This document shows, piece after piece, positions 55,561 to 64,000 of a stretch of DNA of 64,000 nucleotides. The DNA comes from Astropecten irregularis (lineage: Eukaryota; Echinodermata; Asteroidea; Paxillosida; Astropectinidae): assembly GCA_963971285.1 (NCBI GenBank), contig OZ020261.1, forward strand, positions 6,513,983 through 6,577,982, read 5' to 3'. The translations under genes and the position numbers were made by a program. The notes beneath the pieces were generated by a model. The model did no database searches. It worked only from the letters and a program-made list of their open reading frames with translations, and was not told the origin of the DNA. Numbering within the stretch: the first letter of the stretch is position 1; each line of letters begins with the position of its first letter.

Positions 55561-56229
55561 TAGTAATATGGTATCGACATGACCACAATTAAATGGCAAC
55601 AGTGACAATACTCTGAAACTAAAACGAATAATAATAATAAGTTCAAAATTCATGACCTTTGAATCATAGCCTTTGATCCAGATTAGAAAAGTAAATAATC
55701 ATGTAGAAATGTTTTGAAACTTCATCTGATTTTTAGTTGAAATACATGATATCAATGTTTTGCTTTTAGCATAGTTTTTTCCCTGTAAGTAATTATTTCT
55801 TTATATTAACTTTTTATGATGATTTAATTGTATATTACTTCCAGATGCTTTTGGCTGCGCTTTATAACTTTTAGCGAGTGTTTTTTTTTTTATACTTCTC
55901 CTTTTTAATTAATTAGTTTAATTAAAATTTGTTTTACTTTCTTGTTAATGTCTATTTGTTGTTTTATTTGTATGATGCAATGTTTGTACTGCAGCTTTAT
56001 ATCACTGTTTTGCTTTTATCGTAATTTTTCCCTGTTTTATAATTATCTTAATACATGTATTAATTTTTGTGTAGTGCTGATTGCGTAACGTGTATTACCT
56101 ATAATTTCTCCTGTTTGCACTTTTTATTTTTCTGGGACTGTTTTGTCTTTTACTATTTCCCCTTTTAATTGGTTTAATTGTTTTTTTTATTGGTTTTCTT
56201 GTAAATGTCTGTATGTAATCTTTTTTTTT

Positions 56230-56335
56230 TTTTTAAGCTATGTCAGGGCCTTATGGAAGACCACCCTTTGGTGAAGAAGTACCCTGGATAAATATCAGAA
56301 ATACAAAAAAAAAAAAAAAAATATATAAATATTAA
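56230..56335 (+). mobile_element. Retroelement 3' end with poly(A)
   Basis: GGGCCTTATGGAAGACCACC and GAAGTACCCTGGATAAATA then an A17 run. This resembles the 3' UTR end of L2/CR1-type LINEs. T-rich sequence upstream (55.74-56.22 kb) looks like two diverged direct copies. Confidence 0.4.
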
Positions 56336-56810
56336 AAAGATGCATCAAAAGGCATGTACCTATAACCATACACATTTTTTTTTTCACAATTCACCCAAAT
56401 ATCTGTCATCGCTGTGATTAATGCAATGAGAATTCCACTCTTTTCAGGACCACACATCTTCCTAAAAGAGTATTATACTTGGTGTCACCGCAAGCCTTAC
56501 TCATTCTAATGTAATTCAAGAATGTATGATATTAAATATACATGTACTGTTGAACCTAGCCCGGACTCAATGCTTAAGAGAAAATATTGTATGTTTTATC
56601 ACATTGTCCGTGTAAGTTATCGTTTTTATAGCTTCGAAATTGTATCCAAATGTTTATTTTTTTGATTCAACCAAACGTTTCGTTATTTTACAACAGGCCC
56701 CCAACCGTTTAGGGTTATTTTGAAATCATCGAATATCCATGAAATCATCGAATAACCAGGAGGATAACTTACTGAATTTTGAGTCATTGAAAAGTGATCA
56801 ATGAAACATT

Positions 56811-56884
56811 GACTGAGGCGGGATTCGAACCAACGACCATCGGAATACCGTACAGGCGCTCTACAAAAACTGAGCTGCCCAACC
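56811..56884 (-). mobile_element. tRNA-like head of a SINE, family 1, reverse copy
   Basis: GCTCAGTTTTTGTAGAGCGC, TACGGTATTCCGA and GGTTCGAATCCCGCCTCAGT match the 31.3-kb copy. Confidence 0.65.
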
Positions 56885-57020
56885 CTATGTTGGTTGTGTC
56901 CCTATTGTCAATTATCTTTGATCAAGTTTGGCAGTCAGATAGCACTATTTTCTTCAGCAAAACAGCAGCAACAACAGCAAAAAAAAAGAGAAAATAAATA
57001 AGAAGTTATATCAGTTTTTT

Positions 57021-57420
57021 CATTTATTTTATTTTCATGCGGGCATGCTCACTGATTCACTACAGAAACATCTATCAATTATTCACAGTCTGTATGAAAA
57101 CAAAACCAGTCCATCACAAATATGTCAGGATAAGTTGGTTTATATTCAAAATGTCAAATGTTTGCAGGCTGCTCCAAGCAAAACGGAAATCCGTAGTCAT
57201 TTACAGAGTTTTCATTATTGTCTAATGGTTTAATGTTTATTATTAACATTTGATAGTGAGTTGTAGTTTGTCCCACATCAGTTTTGCAGTGTATGTAAAT
57301 AAATCAAGACACCACGTCCTAAGTTCTCAAAGTCATATTTTGCACCCTATTTTGTGAGATGACGCTTGTATGGAATTTGGTTGAAGGGCAACAACAGGTT
57401 GCAAATGTTGATGCGGTCCA
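57021..57420 (+). repeat. Lectin 3' flank shared with the window end
   Basis: Resembles 63208-64000 in two blocks. GCTCACTGATTCACTACAG pairs with GCTCTCTGATTCACTGCAG, and AACAACAGGTTGCAAATGTT with AACAACAGGTTGCAGATGTT. Confidence 0.75.
57236..57241 (-). terminator. Candidate poly(A) signal of the lectin gene
   Basis: AATAAA on the reverse strand about 320 bases past the lectin stop codon, inside the stretch partly conserved at the right edge of the window. Confidence 0.35.
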
Positions 57421-57445
57421 ATATAATGAGTGCAATGTTCCGTGT

Positions 57446-57519
57446 GTAACAATGTTCCGAATTCATTTAGGATTATAATCTTGTAACAATGTTCCGAATT
57501 CATTTAAGAGTATAATCTT
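57446..57519 (+). repeat. Two tandem 37-base units
   Basis: GTAACAATGTTCCGAATTCA and following bases occur twice in direct succession with three differences, just beyond the lectin stop codon. Confidence 0.8.
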
Positions 57520-57562
57520 CGGAATGGTAAGGTCCAGTTATTTTCTTGAATTGCGTATGCAA

Positions 57563-58129
57563 TTAGTCCCGGAAGCAGGACTTGTCCAGCCTGCCGTCTT
57601 GGTTGGTAGTGAAGCAGTACATGGGAGGTTGGTCCTTATGAGCCCGGATGCACAACGCGGGGCCATCGAGGTCACAAGGATAATCATTCCAGTGTCCATT
57701 ATCTATTATGATAGCGGCACAGTCTTCACTTTGTACATCATCGTTAGGTTCTCCTTCATTCCAAGTCGTAAAGGTCATGGCGTTTTGCTGGATGCCGTTG
57801 CATATCCACTCGCCCTCAGCCTCTAGGTCATCGCAGTTTATCCAGATGAACCTCTCCTCGTTCTCTTCTTTCAACAAGCTCAAGATAAAATCATTCTCCT
57901 CCAGTGACCGGGGTGCGGCCATCTCTCCTCCCATGTCCTTGCAGGATTCCTTGGCATCAGCCCAGGTCAGCTTTGGGGTGAGACGATAGCAAGAACCTCG
58001 CCACATTCTCCATCCGGGCGGGCATCGAGGAGGACACTTTTGGGCACAGGGATTGTTCTTAAACTGATCGAGGGTGGAGCTGACGAGAATGAGTCCAGAG
58101 AGGATGATGAAGAGGTGCACTGAGAACAT
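57563..58129 (-). CDS. Secreted C-type lectin, single exon, 188 aa
   Basis: An intact intronless ORF. Residues 1-18 form a signal peptide (FSVHLFIILSGLILVSS). One long-form C-type lectin domain spans about 36-161, starting CPPGWRMWRGSCYRL. The cysteines fit C36-C47, C63-C160 and C137-C152. Calcium and sugar residues are present: EPN at 127-129 (mannose-type specificity in the family), E135, and WND at 147-149. There are four extra cysteines (28, 32, 172, 185) and a 27-residue tail after the domain, so dimerisation is possible. No membrane segment or second domain is seen. The likely role is extracellular glycan or microbe binding; this is family inference. The start follows a TATA box by about 70 bases. 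Its 3' flank is partly repeated at the right end of the window. Confidence 0.93.
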   Translation of the reverse strand: MFSVHLFIILSGLILVSSTLDQFKNNPCAQKCPPRCPPGWRMWRGSCYRLTPKLTWADAKESCKDMGGEMAAPRSLEENDFILSLLKEENEERFIWINCDDLEAEGEWICNGIQQNAMTFTTWNEGEPNDDVQSEDCAAIIIDNGHWNDYPCDLDGPALCIRAHKDQPPMYCFTTNQDGRLDKSCFRD

Positions 58130-58198
58130 ATTGACAGTGATCAGTTGTCAAATACCACTATACCACGTCCTCATAAAATCGTTTGCATATTCGGTTGG

Positions 58199-58204
58199 TT
58201 TATA
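58199..58204 (-). promoter_or_regulatory. TATA box of the lectin gene
   Basis: TATAAA on the reverse strand, about 70 bases upstream of the lectin ATG, with no intervening ATG in the short presumed leader. Confidence 0.5.
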
Positions 58205-59466
58205 CAGAATTGTCAGTCGAACATGAAGACATTGTCAGTGCAGAACAAATGTACTTTTTTAAAGTTCAAGTTAGTATAGAAATCATCCAAAAACTTGAAA
58301 TGATAATTGTCTGTGAGTGATACGATATGCATCTACACCGAGGTGTGCACAACAGCAACAAGGTTCGTGGCATCTACCAGTCATGTAAACTGGCTCAGAA
58401 GCTATCAAGCCAAGAAAAGGAATAGTTCAACTGAATCTTACTCCGAAAAAAAAACCAGCATTCAATAAAGGGGTGTTCATCTCTATCACCCACTGTGTAC
58501 AAAGTAAAACCACAGCCCATGATATCCCTATAGCATCTGTCCACCTGTCATGCTTATTAGTTGACCCATCCTGTACCAATGCATAGCCCCGATCCTCGTT
58601 TCCTGAGAGAGCGTAATTGTATTGGATTCGGGATTTTTCTGCTGCACCGGTTGCGAACAGGATCCCAACCTTAATTGCCACTTGTTGATGTCTTTGAAAT
58701 AAATCCTGCTTGCAAATTCGACGCTTCCGGGAAAGGCTTTCATACTGCAGTGTTCTTAATAGGATCATTGTTGGACCAGGCCTTCCTGACTGCCAACGTT
58801 GGCTCGACGCTACCATACTAACCAACTCATCATTGATTACTGACGTGTGCGTCGTACGAAACCATGGAAACTACTTTCTGAAAGGTCAAAATCTCAGATT
58901 TGAAAATTTAAAAGTCAATTTCAAGCTTTTGTATCTGCGGCCAATGTCTATACTAGAGATTTTTTCAGAAATAGCTCTACTAACATGACAATATCTGAAG
59001 TCAATAATATTACCATTAGAGGAACGGACATGGGCTGGGTTTTGCAAAGTTAAGATTAATCTTAAGATGAGTTGTCTGTTATCATCATAGTGATTTGTAT
59101 TGTGGCATCACACTTTGCTTAGCAATAAAGATTAATTCACACTTATGATCAAACTGAATGCTTTGTGAAATCGGCCCCAGGAGTCTTTTGCAGGGTGGAA
59201 GAAGAAGGAAAATTGAGGAGACTAGAGACGCTATTTTATTATATTTCTAGTTCTGGTCTTCTTTTGGTGTTGCTTTTGTTTGTTTTTTCTTGGTTTTAGA
59301 TTTGGATGAAATGTACACGGGTTAGTTCTATGACACGCAATTTCATAACGTCATGATTGCAACGGTTACCTGTGCAAGCAGTAACGATCAATCCCACAGG
59401 TGACCTGCTCTTACTGCGGTATATGAAAAGCCATTAGAATTGCCACGGTGTGCCGATATAGCCTTC

Positions 59467-59850
59467 ATATCATGTCGCCATTAATAGATGCATTCAACAC
59501 ACACATCCGCTGCGTACAATGTAGAATTGAGAATACTGCATAGAGACAAACCTGGAGCTAGCTACGCGTCCTCTAGTAACCATGGCAACCTGTAGAGCAT
59601 AGACGCGATACGAGCTATTGGTTCAAATTGATGTACATATGGAGCCTGTTTGTTTATGACGAATCCTCCGGATCCGGATCCGGATCCCATTTTAGCGTAC
59701 CCTGCATAGGAGGTGGATCCCAAATATCGGATCCTTTGCGTTAAACAAACAGGCCCTATATCATAAGGAGTAGCTTGGTATATTGCGTTATTTAAGATAA
59801 CTACGACCACGACCATAATCATATCACCACTGTTACCCATCATCATCACA
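59467..59850 (+). repeat. Duplicated segment, copy 1
   Basis: Shares GCCATTAATAGATGCATTCA, AACCTGGAG, TAGTAACCATG and CATATCACCACTGT with 60398-60660, in the same order. A short MITE is inserted in it. Confidence 0.75.
59640..59757. mobile_element. Short MITE with GGGCCTGTTTGTTTA ends, copy 2 (inverted)
   Basis: Reverse orientation of the 20.4-kb copy, ending AAACAAACAGGCCCT. The related duplicated segment at 60.4 kb lacks it, which gives an empty-site comparison. Confidence 0.8.
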
Positions 59851-59954
59851 CATCATCATCGGTATCTCATGAACATTCAGTCACTTCTTCAATGCCTCAT
59901 ATTGTACGGCCTCAGATATTAGTATAATAGCCACGCAACATGTCCTATACCTTT

Positions 59955-60025
59955 GTTTTCACCACCATGTCACCACCATATCACCACTCTTTCACCACCA
60001 TATCACCAACATGTCACCACCATCT
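59955..60025 (+). repeat. TCACCACCA simple repeat
   Basis: Imperfect CACCACCATATCACCAC units. Related patches lie at about 60620-60670 and 61255-61350, and a reverse-complement-type patch at 18610-18775. Confidence 0.75.
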
Positions 60026-60397
60026 CCTACTTCTACACTTGAATGCTATTGTGATGGTCATTTTCATTACAACCATGCAATATGCACCGTGCACCATGCA
60101 TCATTGTTGTCACACGATTTTTACTATTCTCAAAATATATTTAGTGGATTTATGATAATCAGCTGCAGTGCATAGAATGCACAGCAATATCCAAAATATA
60201 CATGTACATGTATGTGGTTATACTAAACTGGTTTGGATGTGTTTGGAAATTCCTTGCATAGAATGCACAGCAAAAACAAATATGCACTAGCTAAGTTCAG
60301 TACCCGATGTGATAATGGATTCGAATAACCCTGCTATAAATTCCCATCTAGATTGGTGGTATAATGGTCTAGTAAGCAGGTCTTGCCGATAGACCCA

Positions 60398-60660
60398 TCA
60401 TATCGCCATTAATAGATGCATTCAATCAACGCACCACTACATGTGAATACGGCATCGAGAAAAACCTGGAGCCAGATGTGCGTCTGTAGTAACCATGACA
60501 ACAAATGGAGCATGGACGCGATACAAGCCACAGGTTGTATTCTCAGGTCAAAACGATGTACACATACATACAGGCCTCGCTTGGTAGGCATACAAAATGG
60601 TATTATTGCGACCACAATCATATCACCACTGTATCAACACAGTCACCATCACCATCACCC
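60398..60660 (+). repeat. Duplicated segment, copy 2
   Basis: Counterpart of 59467-59850 without the MITE. It ends in CACCATCACC simple sequence. Confidence 0.75.
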
Positions 60661-60714
60661 ATTACCACCTCATTTTCACAACAGCTCTTATTTCACCAAA
60701 CTGCCATCGTTATC

Positions 60715-61183
60715 CAGGGGCGTAGATGTCGGGGGGGGGGGGGGTGCACCCCACAGAATTTTAACCCCCCCATCCCTAGATTTCTGTAGGGGGAATTAAA
60801 AATTAAGTATAATCATGCAATGTATGCAAGTTAAAAAGTATTAAATTATTGTTAAAAACATACAACATGCGTTTGAGAGATGAAACGCAAGGATAAACTG
60901 CCAGGAACGCTGCTGGTCTTCGGCGTGCATGCGTTTTTATGCGATTGGCGCTTAATAACTGAACAAATCTTTTTTTCTTTTTTTTTTTCAATTGCATTTT
61001 GTTTGGGGGGGGGGGGAGCTAAAAAAAAAAGTAAATTGGGGGATCAAGCGCCCCTAGCCCCAACCCCCCCCCCTAGAACCGCCACAGACATGTTCACAAT
61101 ATAAAACCAAAGTACGGCCCAGCTAGAGGATCAACGCCCCCCCCCCCCCCCCCACCAGGTCTGAGAACCTGTCTACGCCACTG
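60715..61183. mobile_element. Non-autonomous hAT-type element with perfect 8-bp target duplication
   Basis: Ends CAGGGGCGTAGA and TCTACGCCACTG, flanked by TCGTTATC at 60707-60714 and 61184-61191. 469 bases with four long G or C runs and no transposase ORF. Confidence 0.9.
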
Positions 61184-62059
61184 TCGTTATCCCGTCACCA
61201 TTCAGTCACAATATATGACTGCATCATCTTTCACCGTCTCAGCTATTATCATTATTGTCACCAGTCTTTATTAACCACTTATCACCACCATATCACCACC
61301 TTATTATCACATATCACCACAAAGTAACAATATCACCACCCTTATCACTCTCATCATCTCATCGCTACGCCATCTCCATCAGATAGTGGATTGAACCATC
61401 TTAGCTTTCCCCGTCATCTGGACAGATGTCATTATAATTGTCATTTTACGAAATGAGCAAAAGAACACAAAAACAAGACAGAAATAAGCATAAATAGATT
61501 CAAACCGAAAAATGTAAAATGTGGAATTTGCTAAGCAGGTCCAGTCGCATGGGATGTCACATTTCAAATTTCGCAATTAGAATATTCTATATAGATATTC
61601 ATCTTCCTATTCAATTGCTTAACCTCTGTACCTGGCTGGTACAGAATGTTTCTTCGCGTTAATACAGTCGTTTCATCTTCAATTAACCATTGCTCAACTA
61701 TACTTGGATTAATTTTTGTCTATTCAGTTGTTTTTAATTTATTAAATTAATTTTCAGCTATTATATGAAACCGAAAACGTCTTATCGTTATGATTTATGT
61801 TTTAATATCCAAGACATATGCGTGTATAATAAACGGGATGTGTAACAACATTTATTAAAGGGAGCGCAAGAAATTACAGTTACACATTATTTTCATTCAA
61901 ATTGCTGCTAGCGGAGAAGAATTTCATTTTTGTCTACTTCGCCTCACAGATGAGCAGATGAGCCAAATGCAGCATTAATATGCAGGTTTGTTAGTTATTT
62001 TTGTATTAAAAAAACTAATGGCTGACAATTTGACAGTATTTTAATTGACTCATTTTCAG

Positions 62060-62647
62060 CCCCTCGCGACGAAATTTATACTAATACCGTGAACATCTAC
62101 ACCGCGGATCGGGAAATATACTCCGAGGTCCCCACGACACTACCGTGCGATGACGCTCAAGCCCCGGTCAACATAGGCAGCGTGTTGGCCACGAGCACCG
62201 GCTCCGCTGTGGTCGGCGATGTGGCACAGGAATGTCATCACGGAGCACCGATGGCATGACGGTACCGTGATGCGATCCATTCCCACCGCCGTGCCGTCAT
62301 ACTTCAACGCGGTGGGTACGAGCAACCTGCCTATCAGTAGACCGAGCACGGGGGAAATTAAAGAGATCGACGGCAGTGGTACCAGAGTGCTCGCGGTGAC
62401 TCCGGTGATTACCGAGGAACAGGTGTCATGCCGCGGTGTCTGCTACACGGCGGATGGGCAGAGTTTCTACGCCGTCATACACGGGGAGGAATCTAACATT
62501 GGTCACGTCCATCGTTACAGTTCTACCGGGGACTTTCTTGGATGTATGACCAGTGATCTTTACGATCCAAACGGCATCACACTCACATCTCGTGGTGAAC
62601 TTACAGAGGCCGACTGCTTCTCTGTGAAAGTTTACGAACAGCTTTAA
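62060..62647 (+). pseudogene. Orphan, frameshifted copy of the TRIM-NHL propeller exon
   Basis: It follows a good acceptor (CTCATTTTCAG to 62059) and uses the same entry phase as exon 2 of the TRIM gene. One frame gives TNTVNIYTADREIY...VVGDV. After 62223 the homology continues one base over as HRNVITEHRWHD...MRSIP, 20 residues aligned without a gap to the TRIM copy, and on through GHVHRYSSTGDFLGC and LYDPNGITLTSRG to TAA. One extra base near 62222-62224 therefore breaks the frame, and the first frame stops at ATGGCATGA. About 11 codons at the exon start are also missing. No RING or B-box exon lies between 54.6 and 62.0 kb. It may instead be a former alternative 3' exon of the TRIM gene, or a sequencing error in a functional one. 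Confidence 0.8.
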
Positions 62648-62770
62648 ATGTCTCCTCATTTATTGCATGAGGAGATGCAGAATTTAGAGAAAACTAGGCA
62701 TATTAAAACAAAATTAAAACATGCATACACATTGGAAGTTATTTGGAAAATTCCTTTGACTCAAAACATC

Positions 62771-62776
62771 AATAAA
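62771..62776 (+). terminator. AATAAA downstream of the orphan NHL exon
   Basis: A poly(A)-type hexamer about 125 bases after the TAA. It suggests the exon was copied with its 3' end. Confidence 0.3.
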
Positions 62777-63207
62777 TTTAGCATGGTTTTGAATAAGGAT
62801 GTTTAACGACAAATTGTGTCAAAAAAGGCTGTGATATTCGTCATATTATTTCTTTTCAAGCTTCTGTATTATTCAGATATCATTTCTGACGATGATGAAT
62901 ATTTTACAGGAATCACATGGATATTTGTATGTTACAAGTATCTCCTTTGTCAATGTTATTTGGTTACATGGAAACACACCTCAATATTGATTATCACGAA
63001 TTATATAAGCCTCTAAACAGCATATTTTAACTTAGTTATTGATTAAACGTTACGTTTTGCAAATAAAATAAAACAAAGTAATGTACATTATTCAGAAATT
63101 GATCGTTTTTGGAGGTAATTTAAAATACAGCCAACAAGAAAAACATACAACATCATTAACGACAGCGAAATAAAACAAACGTGAAACAAGTTTTCTGACT
63201 AATTTCA

Positions 63208-64000
63208 TGATTTTATTTTAATGCAGGATTGCTCTCTGATTCACTGCAGCAAATCCCATCAGATAATGACAGTTTGTTTCACTAGAGAGTCGATAAGAAA
63301 TAACTTATAGAATAAATACGTTAATATGCAGTGATTTCATATTACTAGCTGATAAATTGGTGATTCCTTCCTATATAAAGTCTTTGAGTTGTACAACTCA
63401 TCTCTAAATCTAACATGGTCATTACTGGCTCATATTCACTCAAACTATAGAGATCCAGTGTGAAGACAAAATAATATTGGACAAATTGGACTAAAATGCA
63501 TTCATGTGCTGCACTGTGTGATATCGAAAGATGTGATGAAATCTGCGGATACAAATATTAATAGCTCCTTGCGTTGTGATATAGAGTGGGCGGAGTTCTA
63601 AGAGTGGCAGAGAGGCGTATTTAAATTTCACGGGATTATTAAGATTCAAACATTCATCTTGCTACAACAACTGTCACAATTTCATACACGAGTTTTACAA
63701 TATTCAGAATCACAAATAAATCGCTACCATACCATGATTATTTGGAATGTTTTGAGACTGCCATGCTGAGTCCAATAGAATAAGTCTTTCGACAGAGTCC
63801 CATTATTGCCAATGGTTTGATGAAAAATGTTCATTGTTTAATATAATGAAAGATGTAGTTTTCTCAGATCATATTCTGCAGTGCATGTGAATGAATCGTA
63901 ACACCTCGTCATCTCTTCTCGAAAAGTCACATTTTGCACGAGATTTTGCGTCACAATGACCATGGGATTCGGAAGAGAACAACAGGTTGCAGATGTTGAT
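63208..64000 (+). repeat. Second copy of the lectin 3' flank, at the window edge
   Basis: Matches 57021-57420 at both ends with about 400 extra bases between. In the lectin gene the stop codon lies about 150 bases further along, so a paralogous reading frame on the reverse strand would begin just outside the window. Confidence 0.7.

Larger units (their letters stand above)
58205..62059. other. Region between the lectin gene and the orphan NHL exon
   Basis: No supported gene. It contains a duplicated segment (59.47-59.85 and 60.40-60.66 kb), TCACCA-rich simple sequence, one GGGCCTGTTTGTTTA MITE and a hAT-type element. No RING or B-box sequence is present that could serve the NHL exon at 62 kb. 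Confidence 0.6.

Overview
This is a gene-sparse, AT-rich, repeat-rich piece of an animal nuclear genome. The coding parts are split by GT-AG introns in matching phases, and the gene families are animal ones: TRPC-type channels, a RING/B-box/NHL TRIM protein and a secreted C-type lectin. Expanded TRIM-NHL and small EPN-type lectin genes, together with the repeat content, suggest a marine invertebrate deuterostome, most likely an echinoderm. That placement is inference; I cannot name the species.

Layout. (1) 1-8170: repeats only, probably intron of the first gene. (2) 8171-17221 (+): the last two coding exons of a TRPC-like channel (gene 1), with a poly(A) signal near 17637. (3) 17.6-29.8 kb: intergenic repeats. 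(4) 29799-44138 (+): a complete TRPC-like channel (gene 2) in 14 coding exons, predicted 1039 aa. Every exon pair joins in frame, and an antisense tRNA-Trp gene sits in one intron. Its C-terminal exons match gene 1 in order and splice phase, so the two are tandem paralogs. (5) 44.9-50.4 kb: a direct tandem duplication of about 2.6-2.7 kb downstream of gene 2. (6) 50658-54577 (+): a two-exon TRIM-NHL gene (638 aa) whose intron holds a repeat array and a doubled fold-back element. (7) 57563-58129 (-): a single-exon secreted C-type lectin with EPN and WND motifs and a TATA box. (8) 62060-62647 (+): an orphan copy of the TRIM NHL exon with one frameshift. (9) 63.2-64.0 kb: sequence like the lectin 3' flank, which predicts another lectin copy just beyond the window.

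A common theme is local duplication: the TRPC, TRIM and lectin genes each have a second full or partial copy nearby. Between them lie many non-autonomous transposons. These include two TTAA-flanked MITE families, two hAT-type elements with perfect 8-bp target duplications, a mariner-type MITE, several other fold-backs and at least three tRNA-derived SINE families.

The genes do not form one pathway. The channel, the E3 ligase and the lectin could each act in sensing or immunity, but the sequence does not show that they cooperate. The most distinctive item is the divergent TRPC pair: gene 2 lacks the usual cysteine-rich zinc module, has a long S3-S4 loop with two glycosylation sequons, and has an altered S6 gate and TRP box. 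No microbial operon, CRISPR array or viral gene was seen.
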